The notes under the pieces are model-generated. The model was not told where the DNA came from. It saw nothing but the letters and a program-made list of their open reading frames with translations, and ran no database searches. 64,000 nt of DNA from assembly GCA_045540115.1 (NCBI GenBank), contig JAZQGR010000058.1:62001-126000 (forward strand), given 5' to 3'. The translations under genes were made by a program, and so were the position numbers. Position 1 is the first letter of the stretch. Each line of letters starts with the position of its first letter. Of the stretch, positions 42,519-51,670 are shown piece after piece. Origin of the DNA: Colimorpha_A sp045540115 (GTDB lineage: Bacteria > Bacillota > Clostridia > Oscillospirales > CAG-272).

Positions 42519-43139
42519 TTAAATGAGGTAAGTATTATAGTTTAGCTCGTGTTCAAGAGTCGTTGACATTCCGTGACCCGGATATATCTTGCCTTTGATA
42601 TCAAGCGCTTTTATCTTTTGTAATGAAGCCATTATAACTTCGTAATCACCGCCGGGAAAATCGTAGCGTCCTATGCTCTCGCGGAAAAGCGTGTCGCCGC
42701 TTATAAGATCGTTATCGACCGTTAAGCATATAGATCCTTGCGTGTGACCAGGTGTGTGAATTACCTTGATCTCGCTTTTTCCGAGCCTGATCGCGTCGCC
42801 GTCGTTGAGGAGTCGGTCGGGGCAAGGGAAGACCATGTCTCTTACCGAAAACCTCGAAAGAAGATTAAGGGAATTGTCGGCAAGCATAGGGGCATCGTAC
42901 TTGTGGACGAGCAGGGAAGCGCCCGTTTTATTCTTCAGCTCCGGAAGAGCGAGAATATGGTCAAAATGTGCGTGCGTAAGTATAATATATGAGAGTGACG
43001 CGTTCTTCGAGGCTATTGCGTAAAGAAGTTTTTCAGGCTCGTCACCGGGATCGACAAGCGCGGCTTGCATCGTTTCCTCATCGATAATAATATAAGCGTT
43101 CGTCCCCATAACGCCTACAGAATACTTAAATATCTTCAT
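42519..43139 (-). CDS. MBL-fold metallohydrolase, glyoxalase II type
   Basis: The 206-residue protein has the metal-binding motif THAHFDHI, then TPGHTQGS, SGDTLF and the C-terminal YPGHG, which give the usual two-metal site. The short form without the C-terminal glyoxalase II domain is common in Clostridia and usually has no firm substrate; thioesters such as S-lactoylglutathione analogues are possible. The ATG at 43139 follows GAGG by 7 bases. It is the first gene of the operon with gltX and glnS. Confidence 0.88.
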   Translation of the reverse strand: MKIFKYSVGVMGTNAYIIIDEETMQAALVDPGDEPEKLLYAIASKNASLSYIILTHAHFDHILALPELKNKTGASLLVHKYDAPMLADNSLNLLSRFSVRDMVFPCPDRLLNDGDAIRLGKSEIKVIHTPGHTQGSICLTVDNDLISGDTLFRESIGRYDFPGGDYEVIMASLQKIKALDIKGKIYPGHGMSTTLEHELNYNTYLI

Positions 43140-43170
43140 AGCGTTTCCTCTCGGAATAATTAACTTAACC

Positions 43171-43199
43171 ATTATATCACATAAAAGTGGATTTGTCCA
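43171..43199 (-). promoter_or_regulatory. Sigma-A promoter of the MBL-gltX-glnS operon
   Basis: TGGACA (43194-43199) and TATAAT (43171-43176) on the minus strand are 17 bases apart, about 30 bases before the start codon. Confidence 0.7.
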
Positions 43200-43267
43200 T
43201 AGATAAAAATAAAGAATTAACGAAAAACAAAGTAATTATAAATAAATCTTTAAGTTTAAATTTATGC

Positions 43268-43296
43268 TTGACTATTTGATAAAAGTGTGGTAAAAT
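43268..43296 (+). promoter_or_regulatory. Sigma-A promoter of the foldase gene
   Basis: TTGACT (43268-43273) and TAAAAT (43291-43296) are 17 bases apart. The transcript would start near 43303, leaving a leader of about 168 bases. Confidence 0.7.
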
Positions 43297-43302
43297 AAGC
43301 CT

Positions 43303-43470
43303 TGTATGTCGGGAGAACCCGACAAATGCGCATAAGCGCATCGAAGTTTGTAACACGAGAGGATGCCCAATCCCCTCGGAGTCCAAGCGGATTTCGTTTC
43401 GTCTGAACCGACGATAAAAGGCGAAACGGGTGAAAAAATATTTTTTTGCGTCGGAGAACGGAGTTTAACA
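43303..43470 (+). promoter_or_regulatory. Structured 5' leader with four hairpins before the foldase gene
   Basis: There are four successive hairpins: TGTCGGG-AGAA-CCCGACA (43307-43324), ATGCGC-ATAA-GCGCAT (43326-43341), CGAG-A-GGAT with ATCC-C-CTCG (43356-43378), and CGTTTCGTC pairing with GACG and CGAAACG (about 43395-43440). The SD ACGGAG lies 7 bases before the ATG at 43471. No known riboswitch class is recognised. There is no other gene between 43140 and 43470. Confidence 0.5.
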
Positions 43471-45159
43471 ATGGGCAAGGGCAGCCGCGTAAGAGACGAG
43501 AGAGCGCAGAACGGTAACGAAAATACCGTAAGACTCTCGAAAAGGCAGATAATTCAGCTGCAGGAAAAGAAAAAGCGCAACAAGAAGATTCTCACATGGG
43601 GTATTACGGCGGTAGTTGCAATAGCAGTAGTTGTTGCTATCATACTTACCTCTATTCCCAAGGTACCGAACCTCGAAAAGCATCTCGTTGCCAGCAACGA
43701 GCTTATCGAGATCGACGGAGCTATGTTCGCATACGTTGTTTACGACTATGTAGGACAGTACGGCTCCTATATGTCACAGCAGGGCTACAATCCTAATCTC
43801 GGACTTCTCAATCAGACGACCAATTATTCGAGTGGCGGAACTTCCATGACCTGGTACAAGTACTTCTGCGGACTTGCTGAGAGCAAGCTTGCCGAGTACG
43901 TGTCCTTCGCTTCCGCACAGCTTGCCAAGGTAGCTGAGGAAAAGGGAAGCGCTGTTACAATCGACGAGGCTCTTACCAAGGAAGATAAGGACCAGATCAA
44001 CGATTATATGAAGGAGCTCAAGGACCACGCGCTTTCGAGCGGTTACGGCGGCATCGATAAGTTCCTCAGCGCAGTTTACACTCCCGGTGTTACCGAGGGC
44101 GCACTCAGAAGATACCTCAAGATCGAGGCTCTCGCTTATGCATACGTTGAGGACTTCCTTGATTCCCTCAAATATACCGACGAGCAGCTCGACGAGTTCC
44201 GTGAGGACAACCCCGATTCCTTCAAGAAGATAGACTACGTTTACTACACCTTCTCCGAAACCTACGTTAAGGATGCTACTCCCGAGCAGAAGAACGAGGC
44301 ATACGCTAAGGCAAAGGCTGCAGCTGAGAAGTTCGTAGCAGAGCACAAGACCGTTGAAGAGTTCAAGAACGGTATCTATGAGCTCGAGAAGGCTAAGAAG
44401 GACGCAGCTACCACTACAACCGCTACTACTACCGCAGGTGCTACCACCAAGGCTACAGTTGACGCAGAGAAGGAAAAGGAAGAGCTTATCAGCAAGTTCC
44501 TTACCTCCGGTTCTCTCTACAATTCTGCCAAGGCAGAAGCAGCTGATACCAAGGCATATTACGAGTGGGCATACAGCACCGACCGTGTTGCTAACGACAC
44601 CTATATTCAGGAAGTTAAGGCGTCTAACGGCGACCTTTCCTACACCGTTTACATCATTGAGAAGGGCGTATACATTGATGAATATGACTCTCAGGATGTA
44701 AGACATATCCTCTTTGACATCGATACCTCCCTCAAGGGCACCGCTCTCGAGAAGGCATACGACGAGGCAAAGAAGGAAGCCGAAAAGGTACTCGAAGAGT
44801 ACAATAAGGGCGATAAGACCGCTGAGAAGTTCGGCGAGCTCGCAAAGGAACACACCGCTGACTCCAACGGCGAAGAGGGTGGTCTCTACGAGAACGTTCT
44901 CAAGGGACAGATGGTTACCGAGTTTGAAGACTGGATCTACGACGAAGCACGTAAGGAAGGCGACGTAGAGCTTGTTAAGACTAACTACGGCTGGCACATC
45001 ATGTACTATGTCGGCAAGGGCAAGACCGCTTGGAAGGTAACTGCTGAAAACGGTCTCAAGAACGAGGACTATGAAAAGCACCTCGAAGAGCTCAATGAAA
45101 AGTACGAGCTCGATTACGACTACGAGGCAATGTTCATCTCCCTCGGCGGCGAAATGTAA
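43471..45159 (+). CDS. PpiC-type peptidyl-prolyl isomerase, membrane-anchored foldase
   Basis: The 562-residue protein has a basic cytoplasmic head, one membrane helix (about residues 40-62), a long SurA/PrsA-like helical chaperone region and a C-terminal parvulin domain beginning VRHILFDID and ending with TNYGWHIMYYVG. A Thr/Ala-rich linker (about 312-330) splits it. It should fold secreted proteins outside the membrane. Codon use is strongly biased to GCT, AAG and CTC-type codons, unlike neighbours, which suggests high expression. The longer in-frame ORF from 43363 lacks a spaced SD and would translate the structured leader, so I reject it. Confidence 0.88.
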   Translation: MGKGSRVRDERAQNGNENTVRLSKRQIIQLQEKKKRNKKILTWGITAVVAIAVVVAIILTSIPKVPNLEKHLVASNELIEIDGAMFAYVVYDYVGQYGSYMSQQGYNPNLGLLNQTTNYSSGGTSMTWYKYFCGLAESKLAEYVSFASAQLAKVAEEKGSAVTIDEALTKEDKDQINDYMKELKDHALSSGYGGIDKFLSAVYTPGVTEGALRRYLKIEALAYAYVEDFLDSLKYTDEQLDEFREDNPDSFKKIDYVYYTFSETYVKDATPEQKNEAYAKAKAAAEKFVAEHKTVEEFKNGIYELEKAKKDAATTTTATTTAGATTKATVDAEKEKEELISKFLTSGSLYNSAKAEAADTKAYYEWAYSTDRVANDTYIQEVKASNGDLSYTVYIIEKGVYIDEYDSQDVRHILFDIDTSLKGTALEKAYDEAKKEAEKVLEEYNKGDKTAEKFGELAKEHTADSNGEEGGLYENVLKGQMVTEFEDWIYDEARKEGDVELVKTNYGWHIMYYVGKGKTAWKVTAENGLKNEDYEKHLEELNEKYELDYDYEAMFISLGGEM

Positions 45160-45165
45160 TAATCG

Positions 45166-45197
45166 AAAACTCCCGAGCATAATCGCTCGGGAGTTTT
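45166..45197 (+). terminator. Terminator after the foldase gene
   Basis: AAAACTCCCGAGC and GCTCGGGAGTTTT (45166-45178 with 45185-45197) form a perfect 13-bp stem. Confidence 0.9.
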
Positions 45198-45205
45198 AAT
45201 ATCAG

Positions 45206-45236
45206 AATAAAAAACGGCTCGAAAGAGCCTTTTTTC
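45206..45236 (-). terminator. Terminator after the Mrp-type ATPase gene
   Basis: GGCTC-GAAA-GAGCC with A- and T-tracts on both sides gives a minus-strand terminator with a T6 tail. Confidence 0.8.
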
Positions 45237-46070
45237 TTATACTTTAAGAGTTTCCTCAATATAGTCAGCCGCCGCCTCGATAGCGTCGCATTCCATAAGC
45301 TCAAGAGCGCCCTTGTCGCAGAGGTTTGCAAGGGAAGGATCGATCGGAACTCTTGCAAGCACCTTGAGACCGTATTCTGCGGCAACCTCGTCGACGTGGC
45401 TTTCACCGAATACCTTGATCTGCTTGCCGCAGTCGGGGCAGGATAGATAGCTCATGTTTTCAACGATGCCGAGAACGGGAACGTTCATAAGCTTTGCCAT
45501 TCTGACAGCCTTTGCAACGATCATCGAAACAAGCTCCTGAGGGCTCGTTACGATCACGATTCCGTCAAGCGGGAGGGACTGGAAAACGGTAAGCGGAACG
45601 TCGCCTGTTCCGGGAGGCATATCGACAAACATATAGTCAACATCGTCCCAGAAAACGTCGGTCCAGAACTGCTTAACGGTTCCTGCAATAACGGGACCTC
45701 TCCAGACGACGGGAGTAGTGTCCTCGTCGAGAAGAAGGTTAAGGCTCATGATCTTGGTGCCCATCTTAGAAACGACGGGGAAAATGCCGCGTTCATCGCC
45801 CTTGACGGGACCGTGAACGCCAAAAATTTTGGGGATCGACGGACCGGTAATATCTGCGTCGAGTATTCCCGTCATAAGCTCTCTGCGGTTCATTGTTATA
45901 GCGAGCATAGAGGTGACGAGAGACTTTCCTACGCCGCCCTTGCCGCTGACAATACCAATTACTCTTTTGATCTTGCTGTGTGCATTTGCGGGAGCGAGCA
46001 AGCTTTCCTTCTGAGAGGAGCAGCTGCCGTTGCTTGCGCAAGTGCTACAGTCATGTGTACATTCTGACAT
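45237..46070 (-). CDS. Mrp/NBP35-type iron-sulfur cluster carrier ATPase
   Basis: The 277-residue P-loop ATPase has an N-terminal cluster motif with C4, C8, C11 and C17, the deviant Walker A motif GKGGVGKS (residues 43-50), DMPPGTGDVPLTV in the Walker B region, and a C-terminal SCPDCG pair that bridges a shared 4Fe-4S cluster in the dimer. It should carry clusters to apoproteins in the cytoplasm. The N-terminal cysteine group is of the NBP35 kind and is absent from shorter ApbC proteins. It is a single-gene unit with its own promoter. Confidence 0.92.
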   Translation of the reverse strand: MSECTHDCSTCASNGSCSSQKESLLAPANAHSKIKRVIGIVSGKGGVGKSLVTSMLAITMNRRELMTGILDADITGPSIPKIFGVHGPVKGDERGIFPVVSKMGTKIMSLNLLLDEDTTPVVWRGPVIAGTVKQFWTDVFWDDVDYMFVDMPPGTGDVPLTVFQSLPLDGIVIVTSPQELVSMIVAKAVRMAKLMNVPVLGIVENMSYLSCPDCGKQIKVFGESHVDEVAAEYGLKVLARVPIDPSLANLCDKGALELMECDAIEAAADYIEETLKV

Positions 46071-46106
46071 TATATTCGCCTCCTGAATAATTATCTACAA
46101 TATAGT

Positions 46107-46135
46107 ATTATAACCCCGTTTGGCAAAAAAATCAA
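46107..46135 (-). promoter_or_regulatory. Sigma-A promoter of the Mrp-type gene
   Basis: TTGATT (46130-46135) and TATAAT (46107-46112) on the minus strand are 17 bases apart. Confidence 0.7.
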
Positions 46136-46210
46136 TAGGAAAACGAATAAAAAACGGATTGTAATTCTTTTGTGAATTTTGTTAAAAAAAGTAAAAACGG
46201 GAATAATCTG

Positions 46211-46219
46211 TGTTATAAT
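46211..46219 (+). promoter_or_regulatory. Extended -10 promoter of the serine hydrolase gene
   Basis: TGTTATAAT at 46211-46219 is a TGnTATAAT extended -10 element; no clear -35 box is present. Confidence 0.6.
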
Positions 46220-46248
46220 TGATATAACGAAGTGAAAGGAGAGCCGCG

Positions 46249-48006
46249 ATGGATATTTTCGTTAACACAGCCTTGTTCAGATACGTAATGCATTTTCTTG
46301 ACAGGTCATCACCGATGAGAGCGCATATCAATTATACGATGCCAAAGCCTCTTTGTCCTGTTGGAGTGAAAAACACAAAGCCACTCCAAAGAGTGATGCC
46401 CGAAAGCGTCGGGCTCCCATCAAGTGTCCTTTCCGCGTTTCTTGACGAAGCGATAAACGGCTGCGGTCTCGATCTGCACGGTGTTACTGTGCTTAAGGAC
46501 GGTAAGGTAGTGTGTGAGGCGCAAGTCGGCGCATACCGCCCTGAGTTTTACCACGTTTGCCATTCACTCAGTAAATCCGTCACCGCAATGGCGATAGGAA
46601 TGCTTATCGACGAGGGCAAGTTGACTCTTGACAGCAAGGCAACAAAGCTTCTCGAAAAGCGTGTTCCTGCGCTTTCGATGCTTGGCTACCGCTCCCTTAC
46701 GATTCGTCATCTGCTGACGATGACCTCGGGCGCTTCATTTGCCGAAACGGGTGTCACGGTTGAAAAGAATTGGTTGAAGTCGTTCTTTGAATCGGGTGTG
46801 ACTTCAGCTCCCGGCAAGAAGTTCAATTATAACAGCCTCAATACCTACGTTCTATCCTGCATAGTAAAGGAAGTGAGCGGTGAAGGTCTGTGCAAATATC
46901 TCAAAAAGCGCCTTTTTGAACCGCTCGGAATTACGAATTACCATTGGGAACTTTCTCCCGAGGGTATTGAATGCGGTGGCTGGGGACTGTACCTTACGCG
47001 CGAGGACATGGCAAAGCTCGGTCAGCTTTACCTTGATGAAGGCGTCTGGTGCGGGAAACGCATTATTTCTGACACGTGGATAAAGATGTCGACTATGCCA
47101 TGGATAAAGACGCCCGAGGAATACGGCGCGTTTGAGTATGGCTATCACGTCTGGGCAGACAAATACGGAAAGAGCTTCCTCTTTAACGGAATGTTTTGTC
47201 AGGACGTTCTTGTTCTCCGAGAGCAGAGAATAGTCATTGCGACAAACGGCGGTCTTGAGCAGCTCTTCCAGCAAAGCGAATACTATAACCTTATATTTAA
47301 ATACTTTGACCTCCCGTCCTTCCGCCCGATACCGAAGGCGAGAAATCTCAGCAAGCTCCTTAAAGATCTGAAGAGCGGAGGCAGATATCACCTCTTCACG
47401 CCAAGTATTCCGAAGGATATTAGGAAGAACATCGGTGTGATCTACCGCGCCGACGATTTTTCGAAAAAGCCGCTTAAGGGTGTGCAAAAGAAGGGAAATC
47501 CGCTCGCATACGGTGTTCTTCCGATGACCGAGCAAATGCTCAGAAATTCCTACGCTACAGGAATCCGCTCAATGACCTTGAATAAGGAGGGGAGGGCACT
47601 GTTCCTCGATATCGAGGAAACTGAGGGCATCAAGCGCATACCGATCACGATCGACAAATGGACGGACACCGTTCTGCACTTCGGGAAGACAGATTACCGA
47701 GCCTCTGCTTATTCTACGTTATCAAGAAACGAGGACGGCTTCCGCCTGCTCAAGATCAAGCTTACTTTCCCCGAGGTCGCAAGCACAAGGATCATAAAGG
47801 TGTATTTCAAAAACGGCTCTGTGCTTGTAACAATGTCGGAAAGCCCGGGAATGGAGCTTGTGAGAATATTTGCCGACGTGCTCGAATCGACGATCAAGAA
47901 CAATAAGCTACTGACTGATGTGGTCTCGCTTGTTAATGCAGATTCGATATTCTTAAAGCTTGAAAAACGCTTCGAGCCGACATTTACTCTTGAAAAGGAT
48001 AACTAA
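46249..48006 (+). CDS. Serine hydrolase of the class C beta-lactamase/esterase family
   Basis: The 585-residue protein has a beta-lactamase-like domain (about residues 45-365) with the catalytic SLSK motif at S106-K109, YNSLN as the second motif and GYHVWADKYGKSF leading to the third. There is no signal peptide, unlike true secreted beta-lactamases, so a cytoplasmic esterase or peptidase is more likely. The C-terminal 220 residues are beta-rich and I do not recognise them. AAAGGAGAG lies before the ATG. It has its own promoter and a strong terminator. Confidence 0.8.
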   Translation: MDIFVNTALFRYVMHFLDRSSPMRAHINYTMPKPLCPVGVKNTKPLQRVMPESVGLPSSVLSAFLDEAINGCGLDLHGVTVLKDGKVVCEAQVGAYRPEFYHVCHSLSKSVTAMAIGMLIDEGKLTLDSKATKLLEKRVPALSMLGYRSLTIRHLLTMTSGASFAETGVTVEKNWLKSFFESGVTSAPGKKFNYNSLNTYVLSCIVKEVSGEGLCKYLKKRLFEPLGITNYHWELSPEGIECGGWGLYLTREDMAKLGQLYLDEGVWCGKRIISDTWIKMSTMPWIKTPEEYGAFEYGYHVWADKYGKSFLFNGMFCQDVLVLREQRIVIATNGGLEQLFQQSEYYNLIFKYFDLPSFRPIPKARNLSKLLKDLKSGGRYHLFTPSIPKDIRKNIGVIYRADDFSKKPLKGVQKKGNPLAYGVLPMTEQMLRNSYATGIRSMTLNKEGRALFLDIEETEGIKRIPITIDKWTDTVLHFGKTDYRASAYSTLSRNEDGFRLLKIKLTFPEVASTRIIKVYFKNGSVLVTMSESPGMELVRIFADVLESTIKNNKLLTDVVSLVNADSIFLKLEKRFEPTFTLEKDN

Positions 48007-48038
48007 AAAACCGTAGTCGGTCATCCGACTACGGTTTT
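48007..48038. terminator. Bidirectional terminator between the serine hydrolase and DUF4353 genes
   Basis: AAAACCGTAGTCGG and CCGACTACGGTTTT (48007-48020 with 48025-48038) form a perfect 14-bp stem with a TCAT loop. Confidence 0.9.
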
Positions 48039-48045
48039 ATCATAT

Positions 48046-50178
48046 TCAGTTCCAAGATACTCCGTTTGAATCGAGTGTCAGCGAGGTTGACGATTCTGTC
48101 CCGATCGACGGCGAAGTGTCGCCGAGGACTATTACCTTTGCCGAGATCGACGCGGGCATCTTTATCGTCGCAATGTTGCCGCCGACGCTTACTATAAGGA
48201 ACTCGCCGCTGCTAAGCGAAACATCCTTGTATTTTCCGACGCTCGAAAAATTCTGACAATTAGTTGCCTCGTTTGTCATTCCGCGGCTCTGCATTATGGC
48301 GATAACCGATCCGCCCTCATACTTGTAGCCCTGCTCCGAGTCGATAGCGGAGTTTCCGCCGGAATTGGTAATAACGACCGTGTTTCCGCCCGAGAATACG
48401 ATTCCCTGATAGGATGTACGGCTGTTTGAATCAATGCCGTCCCCCGAGCAGTAAACGTACAGAGTGCCGCCGCTTATGGAAACCGCGGTTCCCGATACTG
48501 CCGTCGCATTTATTCCGTCGTCCTTCGATATCACCGAAACGTAACCGCCCGAGATGTTTACGGTAGTTCCCTCAATGCCTTCATAGGCGTTCGACACCGT
48601 CACTGTTCCGCCGCTGACAGAAAGAGATCCGTCGGCGTGAATACCGTCATCATTTGAATAAACGGTAACGATTCCGCCCTTTATGGTAACGTTACCGAGG
48701 GGCGTATTTCCGTTTTCAATAGAATCGTCGTTGTTCGCATGTATTGCATCGTCATAAGCCTTGATATTGACAGTGCCATTATTGATAATTATCTCGTTTG
48801 CGGCCTTTATTCCCTTGGTGGAGTGATCGCCCTTATCGGCATTGCCGTCGCCCATTCCACCGGGACCGCCGCCACCGGGACCACCAGGTCTGCCACCACC
48901 GAAGCCGCCTTCTTGTATCGTGGTCGTGTAATTCGTCCACTCATAATACAGTCCGTCATAGGACGGCAGAAGTGCGAAGGTATCACATCCGCTGTTAGGC
49001 GTAAGATACTCGGAAGAAACCAAGCAGGTCTCCTCCTGCCCGCGCTGATCGGCGCTTTCATAAATGAAGAACTGCTGCTTCGCATAATCGGGCATTTTAG
49101 GGTACGAATAGTAATGGTAATCGTATCTGCTACCCGATGCCTTGGAATGATATTCTGCATTTACCCAAACGTAATCCGTTTCGGAATTATAGTATTTCAC
49201 TGAATAGTAGTAATCGTCACCGGGAAATCTGATATAATTTGTATCCGACGAGGTTGCGGTTACTTCCTTTGAATAGCTTGAATATTTGTCTGTATAAATG
49301 CTGAGAACAGTCGTTGCATCGTCAACTGTTACGTTGTACGCTGCATCAATTCCGTCGCAAGCCGCGTAAAGGGTGTGAGTACCGCCGAGGATCGATACGG
49401 TTCCTCGCTGATTGCCCTTGTTTGAAACGTCGCTGTTTGAGGTCTTGATCGCGTCACCGCAGGATGCGATGAGCGTCGTGCTTCCGCCCTCGATCTCGAC
49501 GCCGTCATTTCCCTTGAGCGCATTGTCGATGCAGGCAACGAACAGGGTAAGGTTTTTAACCTGAAGATCGTCCTTCGACTGAATACCGTTGTTGTTTTCC
49601 GAAACAACTGTAAGCTCGCCCTTACCGCCGATCTCAAGGTCGACCTCCGAATAGATCGCGCCCGGATGAAGCGCGTCGTTTTCGGGATCGATAGCTTCTC
49701 TTTTATCGTAAATATAATTTTTAGTATCCTTCTTTGCCTTGATGGCAACCTCGTCGCCGCTCAGTACAGTAATCGGATTTGTCGATGAACTTACAAGGGA
49801 AAGACCGTGAAGCTCAAGGTCAAATTTGTTGTCATCACCGGTATCTATCACGATATTACCGTTGAAGGTTCCCGAGATAGAGTAAACTGATCTCTCAGTT
49901 ACAGTAGTAAAGGTAAGAGTTGTTCCTTCAAGCTTGTAGGCGTTAGGAGTGCCTGAAACGAACTGAACGACGATGTCAGCTGATTCGCCCTCGAAATATC
50001 CGTCGTAGGCGCCGGTATTGTCAATGCTTTCTCCAAAGGCCTTGTTATCATCTCCAAGGTCAGAAACGTTGCCTTGCGTTTCGTTTCCTGAGCTACCGGG
50101 CAAACGTTTTCCGGCATTATCTCCGCATCCCGTCAGAATAAGAACGAGACACAGCAGGATCATTATAGACCTTTTCAT
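48046..50178 (-). CDS. DUF4353 (carbohydrate-binding) lipoprotein
   Basis: The 710-residue protein has a lipoprotein signal with lipobox LTGC at residues 15-18, then two stretches of beta-helix-like repeats (AIYSEVDLEIGGKGELTV, NGIQSKDDLQVKNLTLFV, DDGIHADGSLSVSGGTVTV and YVSVISKDDGINA), typical of DUF4353. A Gly/Pro/Asp-rich hinge (GGRPGGPGGGGPGGMGDG) separates them. It should stand outside the membrane. It is the last gene of a minus-strand run with the DUF4956 protein and VTC-type polymerase, and this link recurs in gut Firmicutes. The bound ligand is unknown. Confidence 0.82.
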   Translation of the reverse strand: MKRSIMILLCLVLILTGCGDNAGKRLPGSSGNETQGNVSDLGDDNKAFGESIDNTGAYDGYFEGESADIVVQFVSGTPNAYKLEGTTLTFTTVTERSVYSISGTFNGNIVIDTGDDNKFDLELHGLSLVSSSTNPITVLSGDEVAIKAKKDTKNYIYDKREAIDPENDALHPGAIYSEVDLEIGGKGELTVVSENNNGIQSKDDLQVKNLTLFVACIDNALKGNDGVEIEGGSTTLIASCGDAIKTSNSDVSNKGNQRGTVSILGGTHTLYAACDGIDAAYNVTVDDATTVLSIYTDKYSSYSKEVTATSSDTNYIRFPGDDYYYSVKYYNSETDYVWVNAEYHSKASGSRYDYHYYSYPKMPDYAKQQFFIYESADQRGQEETCLVSSEYLTPNSGCDTFALLPSYDGLYYEWTNYTTTIQEGGFGGGRPGGPGGGGPGGMGDGNADKGDHSTKGIKAANEIIINNGTVNIKAYDDAIHANNDDSIENGNTPLGNVTIKGGIVTVYSNDDGIHADGSLSVSGGTVTVSNAYEGIEGTTVNISGGYVSVISKDDGINATAVSGTAVSISGGTLYVYCSGDGIDSNSRTSYQGIVFSGGNTVVITNSGGNSAIDSEQGYKYEGGSVIAIMQSRGMTNEATNCQNFSSVGKYKDVSLSSGEFLIVSVGGNIATIKMPASISAKVIVLGDTSPSIGTESSTSLTLDSNGVSWN

Positions 50179-50194
50179 ATTATTCTCCTGTTTA

Positions 50195-50887
50195 TTAAAG
50201 CTCCGCTATGCGGTTTTCCTGTTTGGAAACCATAATTTCAAGATTGCCGTTACGCTCGCGAATACGGTCGATCATTTCCTTTTCTTTTGTGGCGTCGCGC
50301 AGGGTTACGTTGTATGTAAGACGGAACATGCTTCCCATATTTGTGGTCTTTACCTTGATAAGCTCGTTTTTCTTTGTATACTGTGTGAAGATATCGTCGA
50401 AGGCGCCTGTATAGTCAAGATCCTCGGGGATTGTAATGTTGATCGTTTTGTTTGCAGCAGCCTTCTTGGCATATCCGCCCGAAAGGAGATTGTAAATAAC
50501 GAACATCGCGCACATTACGAGGGTAAAGAGCCCTGCAAATCCGAGATAGCCCATTCCGCAGATAAGTCCCGTTCCCATAGCAAGGAATATCGCGACGATC
50601 TCCTTAGCAGATCCGGGAGCCGAGCGGAAGCGAACGAGGCTGAATGCACCTGCGACCGCAACGCCTGCACCGATATTTCCGTTCACCATCATAATAACTA
50701 CGCAAACAACGGCGGGCAGAAGCGCAAGAGTTACGATAAAGCTGTTAGAATGCTCATTTTTTATCATGTAAGCGATTGCCATAATAAGACCGAGAACAAG
50801 AGCAACGCCAAGACAGAGAAGGAAGTCGCTGACGCTTATCATCTGTGTAAGTCCATTGTCAAAAATACCCTTAAAAATCTTGTCCAT
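50195..50887 (-). CDS. DUF4956 membrane protein
   Basis: The 230-residue protein has four membrane helices, the family signature GAFSLVRFRSAPGSAKEI after helix 3, and a C-terminal cytoplasmic ACT/ferredoxin-like domain (about residues 145-225, TINITIPEDLDYTGAFDDIF). DUF4956 genes are regularly beside VTC-domain polymerases, as here, where its first 17 bases overlap the end of that gene. It may channel the polymer or the polymerase's product, but no activity is known. Confidence 0.88.
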   Translation of the reverse strand: MDKIFKGIFDNGLTQMISVSDFLLCLGVALVLGLIMAIAYMIKNEHSNSFIVTLALLPAVVCVVIMMVNGNIGAGVAVAGAFSLVRFRSAPGSAKEIVAIFLAMGTGLICGMGYLGFAGLFTLVMCAMFVIYNLLSGGYAKKAAANKTINITIPEDLDYTGAFDDIFTQYTKKNELIKVKTTNMGSMFRLTYNVTLRDATKEKEMIDRIRERNGNLEIMVSKQENRIAEL

Positions 50888-51623
50888 TTGAAATAAGCTC
50901 CTTTTTTTCGACGGATTTGTTTAAGTAAAGGTCAGGGAATATAAGCGTGCTGTACGCCGTACCGTATTTTGAAAACGACGTCTTGTATATTTTCTCGCGA
51001 GACAGGATCTCTACCATCCATAAGGGAATGGCACCCGCGCATTTCAGCTCCATAAGAACCTTTCCACTTTCGAGTATCTGTCTGCCGTATGGCGGGGAAC
51101 AAAGTGTCAGATCATCGGTTCTTGCGAGTATGTTTTCGTCAAACGTGATACGGAAATCACCACCCTCACGGTCGAAGAATGCTTCACGTTCATAAGAAAG
51201 GAAGACCTTTGGCTTGAGATTTCCGTAGAAGTCAATGAAGTAATCGATCTCGCGCGAGATCTGGGTGCTTTCAAGAGGTACCTCCTGCCGTCCGACCCAT
51301 TTCATCGCATCGCTCTCGGGAAGGGCAAGGCGTCGCTTGTAAACTACCTTTTGGTACTTTTTCTTCAGCTCAACGAATACCGTGCTGTCGGGCTTGGCAA
51401 GATCATAACTGCGGACTCGCAGCTTTTCCTTATATGCGGGACGCTCGATCGAACGCCTTATAAGTCGGTAGCTGTCGTCGTCGAAATAGATGTTTCTGAT
51501 TGTGCTCCGCCCGTACTTGTCGGGAAACATATACGGCTCCATTGCACTCATGATCATTTCCTTTTGTTCAAGAGTGAGCATATATTTCAGCTCATATCTC
51601 TTGAACACCGTCTGAAATGCCAT
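50871..51623 (-). CDS. VTC-domain polyphosphate polymerase-like protein
   Basis: The 250-residue protein is a triphosphate-tunnel enzyme of the VTC family. Tunnel residues are seen in KRYELKY (residues 8-14), KEKLRVRSY, FVELKKKY, YKRRLALP, YEREAF, RITFDENI and LMELKC, with FSKYGTAYS at the C-terminal end. The yeast relative Vtc4 makes polyphosphate from ATP; bacterial members often lie beside DUF4956 and CotH-type genes. There is no CotH gene in this window. Its end overlaps the DUF4956 start, so the two are translationally coupled. Confidence 0.88.
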   Translation of the reverse strand: MAFQTVFKRYELKYMLTLEQKEMIMSAMEPYMFPDKYGRSTIRNIYFDDDSYRLIRRSIERPAYKEKLRVRSYDLAKPDSTVFVELKKKYQKVVYKRRLALPESDAMKWVGRQEVPLESTQISREIDYFIDFYGNLKPKVFLSYEREAFFDREGGDFRITFDENILARTDDLTLCSPPYGRQILESGKVLMELKCAGAIPLWMVEILSREKIYKTSFSKYGTAYSTLIFPDLYLNKSVEKKELISNGQDF

Positions 51624-51670
51624 CAGCTTTTCTCCTTTACGTTGTCGGTGATATGAAGTAGAAAAGAAGA

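Noticed and set aside
43363..43470. A 36-codon in-frame extension of the foldase gene
   Set aside because: Its ATG directly abuts its only SD-like sequence, and the extension is composed of the hairpin-forming leader; the ATG at 43471 has proper SD spacing and starts a normal cytoplasmic head.
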